DNA of 12,827 nucleotides from Micavibrio_A sp035759665 (GCA_035759665.1 DASTUM010000063.1:1-12827), one strand, 5' to 3'; positions 1 to 6,772 are shown, numbered from the stretch's first letter. Notes: generated by a model from the letters alone, not told the origin. Made by a program: numbers and translations.

Positions 1-143
1 ATGTGTCGTTCTGTATCTGATCAAGGAAATCCTTGGGCGAGAAGAGGGGACGAACCACGTAAGGCTGATTCTATCAGAGATTTTACTTCTGCGGTTAAAA
101 ATTTTCTTGCCGCCGCGAAAAATCGCTCCAGATTGAAGCTGGG

Positions 144-165
144 CGGGTCGCACCCGTTATTTTTC
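144..165 (+). terminator. Weak terminator-like hairpin before the sod gene
   Basis: CGGGT (144-148), a CGC loop and ACCCG (152-156) form a 5-bp hairpin followed by TTATTTTT. It could end a transcript entering from outside the window. The rest of 1-196 shows no convincing gene: the open frame starting at base 1 runs through the sod gene in another frame and looks like nothing known. Confidence 0.3.
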
Positions 166-196
166 AAAGACATGATTCAAAACGGGAGAGATACGC

Positions 197-949
197 ATGG
201 ATACCGTCACATTATCAAAAAGAAGCTTTCTGGGGTTTCTGGCCGCCGCGCCGGTCGGACTCGCCGCTTTGAAATCGCTCGGCGGGGATCTGGGCTTTCT
301 TTCCCCCGCTTACGCCGCCGCCCCGTCCGATGCGCCTTCGGGGCCTTTCACGCTTCCCGCTCTCCCTTACGCCACGGGCGCGCTTGCAAAGGTTATCGAC
401 AAGAAGACGATGGAACTCCATCACGGAAAACACCACAAAGCCTATATCGACAACCTGAACAAGGAAGTCTCGAAAAATTCCTCCTTGAACGGCAAGACTA
501 TCGAAGACATCGTTGCGAATATTTCGAAATATCCGGCGGCCGTGCGCAACAACGGCGGCGGCCACTGGAACCATTCCTTCTTCTGGACGATCATGACGCC
601 GGAAAAAACCGAACCCTCTTCTGAACTTTCCACCGCCATAAATTCCGCTTTTGGTTCGATGGACGCCTTCAAAAAGAAATTCGAAGAGGCGGGATCAAAA
701 CAATTCGGCTCCGGCTGGGCCTGGCTAATTGTGGGCAAGGACGGCAAACTCGACGTCACCGCAACGCCCAATCAGGACAACCCCCTGATGGACGATGCGA
801 AGGTCAAAGGCACGCCGATCCTCGGCAACGATGTGTGGGAACACGCCTATTATCTGCGCTACCAGAACAAGCGCGCCGATTACCTCAAGTCATGTTGGGA
901 CGTCGTAAACTGGACGAAAGTCTCCGAACTTTACAAACAGGCGAAATAG
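197..949 (+). CDS. sod: Exported Fe/Mn-family superoxide dismutase
   Basis: This 250-residue protein converts superoxide to hydrogen peroxide and oxygen. The N-terminus has a basic SKRSFLGFLAAAP stretch and a hydrophobic segment ending near SPAYAA (about residues 36-42). It resembles a Tat or Sec signal with KR in place of the Tat RR pair, so the enzyme probably acts in the periplasm. The mature part matches the family in length. Metal ligands are visible: H75 in ELHHGKHH, H126 in HWNHSFFW, and D212 and H216 in DVWEHAYY. A glycine-rich GGGHWNH and a glutamine in NQDNPL (Q193) are the pattern of manganese enzymes; typical iron enzymes carry the glutamine just before WNH. Metal use could be Mn or cambialistic. 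GGGAGAG lies 6 nt before the ATG and supports this start. No terminator hairpin is visible directly after the stop. Confidence 0.93.
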   Translation: MDTVTLSKRSFLGFLAAAPVGLAALKSLGGDLGFLSPAYAAAPSDAPSGPFTLPALPYATGALAKVIDKKTMELHHGKHHKAYIDNLNKEVSKNSSLNGKTIEDIVANISKYPAAVRNNGGGHWNHSFFWTIMTPEKTEPSSELSTAINSAFGSMDAFKKKFEEAGSKQFGSGWAWLIVGKDGKLDVTATPNQDNPLMDDAKVKGTPILGNDVWEHAYYLRYQNKRADYLKSCWDVVNWTKVSELYKQAK

Positions 950-1073
950 ATTCTCAGGACTCCAAATAAACCAACTGTCAATGTGCAACTTTTAGCCTGT
1001 TGAATTTAAGTCATTGTGCACAAGATTCATCAGAATCATTGACTCATGCCATCAATCTATTAGAGTCGGAGTC
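949..1073. promoter_or_regulatory. Cluster of seven GANTC (CcrM) sites
   Basis: GANTC occurs at 949, 958, 1024, 1033, 1041, 1063 and 1069, five of them within 50 bp; an eighth lies at 1174. Chance predicts about one per 256 bp. In alphaproteobacteria CcrM methylates this site and GcrA uses it at cell-cycle promoters. The cluster lies just ahead of the structured stretch and the DUF3892 gene. The site density is directly visible; the regulatory role is inferred. Confidence 0.55.
1039..1066 (+). promoter_or_regulatory. Candidate sigma-70 promoter
   Basis: TTGACT (1039-1044) and TAGAGT (1061-1066) are separated by 16 bp. The match is moderate, and two GANTC sites overlap these elements. It would start transcription near 1073, just before the strong hairpin at 1079-1122. 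Confidence 0.35.
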
Positions 1074-1210
1074 GACAAATGGAAAAGCCCAAGGTGGCAA
1101 GACCCTGGGCTTCAAATTCCATCCTGTAAACCGTTGAGCGATCACATGGAGAACTTAGTGGTGGGTTCTTTATGAATCCAAATAAGTATTCAGTCAAGAT
1201 CGCTTTTTTT
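1074..1210 (+). ncRNA. Candidate structured small RNA or long DUF3892 leader
   Basis: Two structures are visible. The first is a 13-bp stem: ATGGAA (1079-1084) plus AAGCCCA (1085-1091) pair with TGGGCTT (1106-1112) and TTCCAT (1117-1122), with only a CAAA bulge. The second pairs AGCGATC (1137-1143) with GATCGCT (1198-1204), encloses an inner AGAAC/GTTCT hairpin (1150-1169), and runs directly into seven Ts (1204-1210), like an intrinsic terminator with a long loop. With the candidate promoter upstream this would make an RNA of about 137 nt. I recognise no known RNA family. It could equally be the 5' leader of the DUF3892 gene that starts at 1245. Confidence 0.4.
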
Positions 1211-1244
1211 AAACTCTTTTTTTAAAAGAAAGGAACGATCGACT

Positions 1245-1535
1245 ATGACTGCAAGACATAAAGTTAGATTCGTTAAAAAAGAAGACCGTTACAACCCTTA
1301 CGAAAGAATTCTTTCTATCGGAGGGCAAAACGCGGATGGAACCAATTGGGAAGTAACCCAACCACAGGCAATCGCTGGTATCGAAAAAGGCGAATGGCAG
1401 TTCTACGTTGAAAAACAAGGTGAATCGGCAAATGTGGTTGTTAGAATAAGCCCTTATGGCAATAAATATATTAAAACGGAAGCTGATGGAGCAGAGCCAA
1501 ACAATCTTCTGAGTTTGCCGGAATGCTATTCTTAG
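1245..1535 (+). CDS. DUF3892 domain protein
   Basis: This 96-residue protein matches the pattern of the DUF3892 family along its whole length: a start of the form VRFVKKEDRYNPYERI, a central AIAGIEKGEWQFYVE, and a C-terminal NKYIKTEADG followed by NNLLSLPEC. The family has no established function. There is no signal peptide or membrane segment, so it is probably cytosolic. AAGGAA lies about 10 nt before the ATG. The codons are more A/T-rich than those of the neighbouring sod and odc genes, which hints at recent acquisition. It stands alone, bounded by the structured GANTC-rich stretch upstream and a strong terminator 29 nt downstream. Confidence 0.82.
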   Translation: MTARHKVRFVKKEDRYNPYERILSIGGQNADGTNWEVTQPQAIAGIEKGEWQFYVEKQGESANVVVRISPYGNKYIKTEADGAEPNNLLSLPECYS

Positions 1536-1542
1536 CGTGTAA

Positions 1543-2343
1543 TTGACACTCCAAAGCCTTCTTGCAATAACCGCCGTGATGTCTCTGGCGGTTATTGCCT
1601 TTTTAACCTGCGTCGTTTTTCTGACCTCCATGATCTCCGGCACGTTCGGCATGGCGGGCGGGATGATTTTGATGGCGGTGATGCTTACGCTTCTGCCTGT
1701 CGGGCGGCGGTGACGCTGCAATTCACGGTGCAACTCGTCTCCAACGGCTGGCGCTGTTTTCTCTGGCGCAAACATATCGTCTGGCATGTGCTGCCGTGGT
1801 ATCTCTCCGGAATCGGTTTGGGCTTTGCGCTGGTGCTGGCCACGCAATTCGTGCCGGATAAAAATCTCGCCTTCATCATGATCGGCATCGTGCCGCTTCT
1901 CACCATGGCGGGCGGGAAATATGCGGCTGCACATCGAAAATCCGTATCATTCCCTTCCCGTCGCTGCGGTTCTGACCTTCGTGCATATGACGGCGGGCGT
2001 CGTCGGCCCGCTGCTCGATCTTCTCTATGTGAATGCGGGTTTGACGCGTCACCAGATCATCTCGACCAAGGCTTTCACCCAAACCGTGATGCATATCGTC
2101 CGCCTGTCCTATTTCGGCGCACTGGTGCCGCTGCTGACGGGGCAGGGCGGCTGGCCGGAAGAAGTGCCGCCGCTCTGGCTGCCGCTTCTGCTCGGCGCGT
2201 CCGTTGCGGGGACGACCGCGGCGGCGTGGTTCCTGCGCCGCATGCACGACCGCCATTTCAGATTTATCAGCCGCGCCCTAATCGCCTGTATCGGCGCCTA
2301 TTCTCTTTTTAGGGGCATTTGCGGGTATTTCGTGTTATACTGA
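1543..2343 (+). pseudogene. TauE/SafE (TSUP) family permease, broken by two frameshifts
   Basis: Joined across three segments, the translation is a typical TSUP membrane permease of about 265 residues, a family that moves sulfite, sulfonates or other small anions. The N-terminal frame (from TTG 1543, or ATG 1579) gives a hydrophobic helix and SGTFGMAGGMILMAV. It meets a stop at 1705-1707, where one G seems missing in the GGG run near 1699-1701. The next frame gives LQFTVQLVSNGWRCFLW up to TMAGGKY. A second shift near 1915-1921 returns to the first frame, from MRLHIENPYHSLPV to the stop at 2343. Conserved residues are otherwise well kept, so the damage is recent or is sequencing error. No Shine-Dalgarno is visible, and the 5' end overlaps the DUF3892 terminator, so the native promoter may be lost. 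Confidence 0.8.
1564..1604 (+). terminator. Strong intrinsic terminator after DUF3892
   Basis: A perfect 12-bp stem, GCAATAACCGCC (1564-1575) and GGCGGTTATTGC (1587-1598), has an 11-nt loop and is followed by CTTTTT. It ends the DUF3892 transcript, yet lies inside the first codons of the broken permease frame. Confidence 0.85.
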
Positions 2344-2351
2344 AAAGCATA

Positions 2352-2380
2352 AAGGGAGCGCTGCCGCTCCCTTATTTGTT
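2352..2380 (+). terminator. Terminator after the broken permease
   Basis: AAGGGAGCG (2352-2360), loop CTGC and CGCTCCCTT (2365-2373) are followed by ATTTGTT. It lies 9 nt after the permease stop. Confidence 0.75.
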
Positions 2381-2489
2381 GACCAACATTTTTGCCTTTA
2401 AACGCTGTTGGTCAACATGGTCATCATAGTCAACATTAAGACTTTCATTTCCTTTGTCGCGCTTTGCGACAAAATGAATGTTGGTCAAC
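2377..2489. repeat. Three copies of a 10-bp GTTGACCAAC-type palindromic repeat
   Basis: TGTTGACCAACA (2377-2388), its exact inverse TGTTGGTCAACA (2406-2417), and a third copy TGTTGGTCAAC (2479-2489) lie between two convergent genes. A partial fourth copy (AGTCAACAT) is near 2428. Between copies two and three is a hairpin, TTTGTCGC (2453-2460) and GCGACAAA (2466-2473). Flanks of the first and third copies remain similar in inverted orientation for a few more bases (ACATT, then TTTTG). It could be the end of the minus-strand diiron transcript, a small MITE-like insert, or a protein-binding array; there is no T-run to make it a clear terminator. Confidence 0.6.
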
Positions 2490-2496
2490 TTCGCCC

Positions 2497-3330
2497 TTAC
2501 GCGGCTTTGCCGATGCCCTCCGCGTTCTTGACGTTTTTCTGGATCAGCCACCACGCGACCTTGGAAATCATTTTTCCCGCCGCGCCTTTCGGGTCGAACC
2601 CGCACGCCTTGAATACCATCGCGACCGCGCGGTCCACCTGCGGTTCCTGATAATATGAATAGGCCCGCTTCATATATTCGCGGCTCCACACTTTACGGTC
2701 GTACTGCTCGTTGTCGTTGGCGTTGGCGGCGAAGAACGCATAGGAAAGCTCGTCGTCTTCGCTCTCGGCGATGCGGCCCAGCGCGACTTTCAGGCGCTTG
2801 AACCGGCCGAGATTTTCTTTTTTCACGTAACGGTTCAGCGTGTCGTAGAACAGCTTGTAATGGCGGAACTCGTCGCCCGCGATTTTCGCGCAAATCTCTT
2901 TCAGCACGGGCTCTTCTATGCTCGTGCCGATGGCGGAATAATAGCTTGACGTGCCGGTTTCCACCATGCAGCGGGCCACCATCTCGCTGGCCCGCGATCC
3001 GCGCACGGACGTCGCATCGTTGATATGCTCGATCTTGTAGCCTTCGCGAAATCTGGCCATCGCCTCTTCCAGCTTCCAGTCAGGATCGACCGTTTCCGCC
3101 CATTTCCCAAGGCTCTTGCCGTGCTGGACTTCTTCCGTCGCCCAGCAGCGCGACATCGCCTGAAACGCCGGATCGTCGGCGAAGACGCGCTCCAGATAGG
3201 CGGAATAGGCGATGGCGTTATATTCGACGAGCGCTGCCGCTTTAACCACTTTGATCAGGTCGGGCGTAACCTTCGAGCGGTCGATTTTCGAATAGTCGAT
3301 CTCGTTCATATCCCAGTGCGGAAGGCTCAT
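2497..3330 (-). CDS. Ferritin-like diiron protein
   Basis: This 277-residue protein is predicted to be an all-helical ferritin-like diiron protein. Ligands appear in the usual order: E36 (VEYNAIAYSAY), E67 and H70 (TEEVQH), E124 (MVETGTSSYYS), and E154 and H157 (GDEFRHY). The pattern, E then ExxH twice, is shared with acyl-ACP desaturase-like and related oxidases; the substrate cannot be told. There is no signal peptide. The C-terminal 80 residues (from about 195) are outside the four-helix core. I chose the ATG at 3330 because GGAG lies 6 nt upstream; the in-frame ATG at 3342 has no ribosome site. The gene is divergent from the ornithine decarboxylase gene across about 260 bp and convergent with the broken permease. 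Confidence 0.78.
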   Translation of the reverse strand: MSLPHWDMNEIDYSKIDRSKVTPDLIKVVKAAALVEYNAIAYSAYLERVFADDPAFQAMSRCWATEEVQHGKSLGKWAETVDPDWKLEEAMARFREGYKIEHINDATSVRGSRASEMVARCMVETGTSSYYSAIGTSIEEPVLKEICAKIAGDEFRHYKLFYDTLNRYVKKENLGRFKRLKVALGRIAESEDDELSYAFFAANANDNEQYDRKVWSREYMKRAYSYYQEPQVDRAVAMVFKACGFDPKGAAGKMISKVAWWLIQKNVKNAEGIGKAA

Positions 3331-3445
3331 AAGCGGCTCCATTCAGGCTTGATAAATAAGGCTCGGAGGTCTTTGTACGCTCATTTACCAACTGTTGCAA
3401 GAATGTCACTTCGCATAGGTGAATGACCTGCTTGTAAAATAGTTA

Positions 3446-3475
3446 TTGAATCGCGGGAAAATAATGCTACATACT
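3446..3475 (+). promoter_or_regulatory. Candidate promoter of the ornithine decarboxylase gene
   Basis: TTGAAT (3446-3451) and CATACT (3470-3475) are 18 bp apart. This is only a moderate match, but it fits a leader of about 105 nt. One GANTC site (GAATC) overlaps the -35 element. Confidence 0.3.
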
Positions 3476-3481
3476 CGTCTT

Positions 3482-3589
3482 AACGCACGTGTCTATGGCC
3501 CTTCCCACATGGAAGTTATGGTTATGCTACGACGGAAAACTAGCTGTTAACCGGAGCCGAAAGCTCCTTTTAATTTAGGGTTTTAACCG
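3482..3589 (+). promoter_or_regulatory. Structured leader of odc, possibly speF-type RNA
   Basis: The leader holds a hairpin CTTCC (3501-3505)/GGAAG (3511-3515) and, near the gene, a terminator-like hairpin GGAGC (3553-3557), loop CGAAA, GCTCC (3563-3567), followed by TTTTAATTT. Alphaproteobacterial ornithine decarboxylase genes are known to carry a conserved upstream RNA (the speF motif, Rfam RF00518). Position and the closing hairpin fit, but I cannot verify the covariance model here. If real, it would adjust odc expression to polyamine or ornithine levels by attenuation. Confidence 0.4.
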
Positions 3590-4804
3590 ATGTACCACAA
3601 CCAGCCGGACGGGGCGTTAGCCTCGTCGCACATCCAGTATCCCGCAAAAATCGACAACCTCGATGCCTATATCAGGCAAACGCGCCCGCGTTTTCCGGTT
3701 GCGGTTCTGCGCCCGGAAAAGCTGACGGCGAGAGCGGCGGAATTCACCGCGCTGTTCCCGGGCCGTATCCTCTACGCGGTCAAATGCAACCCGGATGAGC
3801 GCGTCCTGCGCGCCCTGATCGCAGGCGGCGTCGACAGCTTTGATTGCGCCTCGATCGGCGAAATCCGCCTGATCAAGGGCATCAAGCCGGACGCCACGAT
3901 TTACTTCATGCACCCGATCAAGGCGCGCGAGGCGATCCGCGAAGCGTATTTCGACCACGGCATCCGCGCCTTCGTCCTCGATTCCGCCGACGAGCTGAAA
4001 AAGATCGTCGAGGAAACCAGACGCGCGAAAGACCTCACTTTGTTCGTGCGCATGGCGGTTCCCAAGCAAAAAGTCGCCACCGACTTCTCCGCGAAGTTCG
4101 GCGCCGCGCCGATGCTGGCCGGTGAGTTGCTGCGCCTTGCGCGCCGCCACGCTGCGAAGCTCGGCGTTTCGTTCCATGTCGGCACGCATTGCACCGACAC
4201 GGCGGCCTACAGTCACGCGGTCAAGGTCGCGGCGGGCGTCATCAATGCCTGCGGCGTCGAGGTCGACGCGCTGGACATCGGCGGCGGTTTCCCCGCCGAC
4301 CTCGATCCGGCAAACCCGCCGCCGCCGCTTTTGCAATATTTCGACGCCGTGACGACCGCGCTGGCGGGCGCGCGCATGGAAGACATCGAGCTTCTCTGCG
4401 AACCGGGCCGCGGCATGGTCGCATCCGGCGGGCAGCTCGTCGTGCGCGTCGAAGGCCGCAAGGGCGATCTGCTGTACCTAAACGACGGCACCTATGGCGG
4501 CATTTTCGAAGGCGGTTCGTCCTGCGACCTGCCTTACCCGACGCGCCTCGTCCGCGCGAAAGGCGGCAAGGCATCGGACATGATGGAGCCGTTCCGCTTC
4601 GCCGGCCCGACCTGCGATTCCGTCGATATGCTCAAGGGCCCGTTCATGCTGCCTGCCGACACGAAGGAAGGCGATTTCATCGTGCTCGACCAGCTCGGCG
4701 CCTACGGCGAAGTCTCCCGCACGCCTTTCAACGGCTTCGACCAGGTCGTTAAGGTCGAATTGTTCGACAAAAAGCCGAAAGCGAAGCTCGCGAAGGCGGC
4801 TTAG
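3590..4804 (+). CDS. odc: Ornithine/lysine-type decarboxylase, PLP fold III
   Basis: This 404-residue cytosolic enzyme removes the carboxyl group from ornithine (possibly also lysine) to make putrescine, the first step of polyamine synthesis. The TIM-barrel domain holds YAVKCNP with the Schiff-base lysine K65, FHVGTHC with H196 that stacks on the PLP ring, the GGGFP loop (231-235) and EPGR (271-274) that bind the cofactor phosphate. The C-terminal beta domain holds GPTCDSVD, whose C342 and D343 complete the active site from the partner subunit, and GAY with Y372. Active-site residues all look intact. Length fits the bacterial group IV family. The ribosome site is weak (TTAGGG about 10 nt before the ATG). 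The gene is followed at 17 nt by a good terminator, so it is monocistronic. Substrate preference cannot be told from motifs alone. Confidence 0.92.
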   Translation: MYHNQPDGALASSHIQYPAKIDNLDAYIRQTRPRFPVAVLRPEKLTARAAEFTALFPGRILYAVKCNPDERVLRALIAGGVDSFDCASIGEIRLIKGIKPDATIYFMHPIKAREAIREAYFDHGIRAFVLDSADELKKIVEETRRAKDLTLFVRMAVPKQKVATDFSAKFGAAPMLAGELLRLARRHAAKLGVSFHVGTHCTDTAAYSHAVKVAAGVINACGVEVDALDIGGGFPADLDPANPPPPLLQYFDAVTTALAGARMEDIELLCEPGRGMVASGGQLVVRVEGRKGDLLYLNDGTYGGIFEGGSSCDLPYPTRLVRAKGGKASDMMEPFRFAGPTCDSVDMLKGPFMLPADTKEGDFIVLDQLGAYGEVSRTPFNGFDQVVKVELFDKKPKAKLAKAA

Positions 4805-4820
4805 TTTTTGAAAGACAATA

Positions 4821-4850
4821 AAAACCCACCCTTCAAGCGGTGGGTTTTTT
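4821..4850 (+). terminator. Intrinsic terminator after odc
   Basis: AAAACCCACC (4821-4830), an 8-nt loop and GGTGGGTTTT (4839-4848) end in a T-run. It is a strong structure directly after the decarboxylase stop. Confidence 0.9.
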
Positions 4851-4991
4851 TATGCTACCGAAAACAAGCTGGCATTTTTGAATTTTCAAAAGGATGATGT
4901 TGAAGTCACGATCATGCACCAGCCGGAGTTTGCGCAGGGCTATCGCACGCTTTTCAAGATAGCCTGGGATTGTTTTGCCAAAGATCCATAG
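4851..4991 (+). pseudogene. 3' remnant of an unidentified gene
   Basis: An open stretch without a start reads ENKLAFLNFQKDDVEV, then IMHQPEFAQGYRTLFKIAWD and a short tail to the TAG at 4989-4991. It looks like real protein: hydrophobic strands, then a helix ending in LFxxAW, as at the C-terminus of some TrmB-like regulators. The 5' part is missing and the odc terminator abuts it. The rest of 4992-5330 holds a dispersed repeat and a weak 72-codon minus-strand frame (5054-5272, TTG start inside the repeat) that I cannot identify and do not annotate as a gene. Confidence 0.35.
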
Positions 4992-5229
4992 GGATTCTCT
5001 AAAGGTTTAATGAAAATATCGAGCGATCCGATATAGGAAAGATATTTATCCTCTTACAGAGGCCGCGGCGCTTCACCGTAAGAGATTGACGGTTTTTGTT
5101 TGCATTCTCCAAGAGTCCAGATGGCCTCCGGCGAGATATCAACGATGCTTCCTTCCAGGCGACTATATCCGCCCTTGGGAAAATCGGGGCGATAGGGGTT
5201 GCGCTGATTTTCTTCCGGGCGCTGCGGAG

Positions 5230-5276
5230 ATAGCCGCGTCTGGATTGCTTCGTTGGTAATGCCTCCTCGCAATGAC
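5230..5276 (-). repeat. Dispersed intergenic repeat, GTCATTGCGAGG type, copy 1
   Basis: On the minus strand this reads GTCATTGCGAGGAGG, a variable centre, then CGAAGCAATCCAG. It is a repeat type I recognise from intergenic regions of many alphaproteobacteria and other bacteria. A second copy lies at 9142-9178 in the same orientation. Confidence 0.7.
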
Positions 5277-5330
5277 AGTCTAACGGGTAAGGATGAAGCG
5301 AGGCAGCGGATTCATTATATCGGGCAATAA

Positions 5331-5357
5331 AAAAGCCCGCGGATAAGCGGGCTTTTT
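5331..5357 (-). terminator. Terminator after nrdB (works in both directions)
   Basis: AAAAGCCCGC (5331-5340), loop GGATAA and GCGGGCTTTT (5347-5356). A/T-runs on both sides allow termination on either strand. It sits 18 nt beyond the nrdB stop. Confidence 0.88.
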
Positions 5358-5374
5358 GTTTTTGGTTGGCAGGG

Positions 5375-6451
5375 TTATTCCGCCGCGAGGACGTCGCCGC
5401 CTTCGTCGGTGCCGCCGATTTTCTTGCCGTAGGCGCCGTTGAAGATGTCTTGAGCGAAGACCTCTTCCCAAGAGCCTTGCGTCGAGGCCTTGGAATATTC
5501 CGTCGCGCGGTTTTCGAAGAAGTTCGTGTGCTCGGCGCCGTTCAGCATCTGATCCATCCACGGCAGCGGGTTTTTCTCGATGCCGAAAACGGGGTCGAGG
5601 TTGAGCTGTTGCAGGCGGCGGTCGCCGATATAGCGGATGTAATCTTTCACTTCCTGCGGCGTCAGGCCCTGCACCTCGCCTTGCGCGAAGGCGAGGTCGA
5701 TGAACGCGTCTTCGAAGCCGACGATGGTTTTGCAGCTATCGGTGATTTCATCGCGGAGCGATTGATCCCAGATATCCGGGTTTTCCGCGATGAAGCTGTT
5801 GAACAGGCGGATCATCGACAGGCAGTGGAGCGTTTCATCGCGCACCGACCAGGTGATGATCTGGCCCATGCCCTTCATTTTGTTGAAGCGCGGGAAGTTC
5901 ATCAGGATGGCGAAGGAGGCGAAGAGCTGCAGCCCTTCGGTGAACGCGCCGAACATGGCCATCGTCTTGGCGATGTCGCGGCGGGATTTCATCGACGCGT
6001 TTTGCATGTAATCGAATTTGTCCTTCATTTCCTTGTAGTTCATGAAGGCGGAGTATTCGATTTCCGGCATGCCGAGCGTGTCGAGCAGGTGCGAATAGGC
6101 GGCGATGTGCACGGTTTCGATGTTCGAGAAGGCGGCGAGCATCATCTGCACTTCGACGGGGCCGAAGACCTGGGAATAATGCTTCATGTAGCAGTTGTTC
6201 ACTTCCACGTCGGATTGCGTGAAGAAACGGAAAATCTGCGTCATCAGGTTGCGCTCGGATTCCGTCATGTTCTTTTTCCAGTCGCGCACGTCCTCGGCGA
6301 GCGGCACTTCCTCGGGCAGCCAGTGGATTCGCTGCTGCGTCAGCCACGCCTCGTAGCACCACGGATAAAGGAAGGGCTTGTAAACGTGCCGTTCCTGCAA
6401 AAGCGGTGATCCGGATTTTTCGACGTCGTCGATCTGCGTGGCTTTGGCCAT
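5375..6451 (-). CDS. nrdB: Ribonucleotide reductase class Ia, beta subunit
   Basis: This 358-residue subunit carries the diiron-tyrosyl radical that starts reduction of ribonucleoside diphosphates to deoxy forms, working with NrdA in the cytosol. Ligands are D81 (QSDVE), E112 and H115 (IETVH), E172 (FTEGLQ), E206 and H209 (RDETLH). The radical tyrosine is Y119 in HIAAYSHLL, at the position of E. coli Y122, so this is the tyrosyl type and not a Tyr-less variant. No ATP-cone is present at either end. AGGAG lies 8 nt before the ATG. The gene is alone on its transcript, with its own promoter near 6632-6659 and a terminator 18 nt past the stop; nrdA lies about 2.8 kb further upstream on the same strand. 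The long open frame on the opposite strand is a shadow. Confidence 0.97.
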   Translation of the reverse strand: MAKATQIDDVEKSGSPLLQERHVYKPFLYPWCYEAWLTQQRIHWLPEEVPLAEDVRDWKKNMTESERNLMTQIFRFFTQSDVEVNNCYMKHYSQVFGPVEVQMMLAAFSNIETVHIAAYSHLLDTLGMPEIEYSAFMNYKEMKDKFDYMQNASMKSRRDIAKTMAMFGAFTEGLQLFASFAILMNFPRFNKMKGMGQIITWSVRDETLHCLSMIRLFNSFIAENPDIWDQSLRDEITDSCKTIVGFEDAFIDLAFAQGEVQGLTPQEVKDYIRYIGDRRLQQLNLDPVFGIEKNPLPWMDQMLNGAEHTNFFENRATEYSKASTQGSWEEVFAQDIFNGAYGKKIGGTDEGGDVLAAE

Positions 6452-6480
6452 TTTTCTAACTCCTGTTTTTCGATAATTGT

Positions 6481-6543
6481 GAGTCCGACTTTAGTGCGCC
6501 CCCCTATGAATCCGAGTCATTTCGGCGTTTCGTCCACAGATTC
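6481..6543. promoter_or_regulatory. nrdB: Cluster of four GANTC sites in the nrdB leader
   Basis: GANTC occurs at 6481, 6508, 6514 and 6539, four sites in 63 bp where about 0.25 are expected. They lie between the nrdB promoter and start codon. Control by CcrM methylation and GcrA is an inference from alphaproteobacterial biology. Confidence 0.5.
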
Positions 6544-6605
6544 CGGTTCCATGTTCGGGCTGACGATTGCGCCGGGAAGGTAGGTCTTTGAAATCGTTCA
6601 AAAAT

Positions 6606-6659
6606 CTATATTTAGCGTAGTCGTTGAATATATCATACTAAATATAGGGGTTTTGTCCA
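6606..6659 (-). promoter_or_regulatory. nrdB: nrdB promoter with two NrdR boxes
   Basis: On the minus strand TGGACA (6654-6659), a 16-bp spacer and TATGAT (6632-6637) form a good sigma-70 promoter. Two 10-bp boxes, CTATATTTAG (6606-6615) and CTAAATATAG (6638-6647), are exact inverses and each matches 9 of 10 positions of the NrdR core CWATATATWG. Their centres are 32 bp apart, the usual three-turn spacing of NrdR box pairs. One abuts the -10 element and the other lies downstream of the start point, as expected for repression by NrdR when dATP is high. Confidence 0.8.
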
Positions 6660-6772
6660 GCCCGAAGCGGAGTAATTTTCTGTCTGTTCCGAAATTTTTT
6701 TTTCATCGATCTCTTTCATGCTGCGGCGCGATTGTGTAGAGAAAAAGGCATAACAACGAACAGAGGGTCAAA

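Noticed and set aside
1..624. A 207-codon open frame from the first base
   Set aside because: It overlaps the sod gene in another frame, is very rich in arginine and resembles no protein.
1209..1934. A 241-codon minus-strand frame over DUF3892 and the permease
   Set aside because: It crosses a strong plus-strand terminator and two plus-strand genes, and its translation has no recognisable features.
5054..5272. A 72-codon minus-strand frame before the nrdB terminator
   Set aside because: Its TTG start and first codons are the dispersed repeat itself and no ribosome site is visible; it is too weak to call a gene, though the inner part is protein-like.
5366..6409. A 347-codon open frame on the plus strand opposite nrdB
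   Set aside because: Same shadow effect; its translation is rich in H, V, R and D with no known motif, and it starts next to the nrdB terminator.
6680..6720. A possible Pho box before the DUF47-pit operon
   Set aside because: CTGTCTG and two TTTCAT copies are present, but the copies are 13 bp apart rather than 11 and match the Pho consensus poorly.
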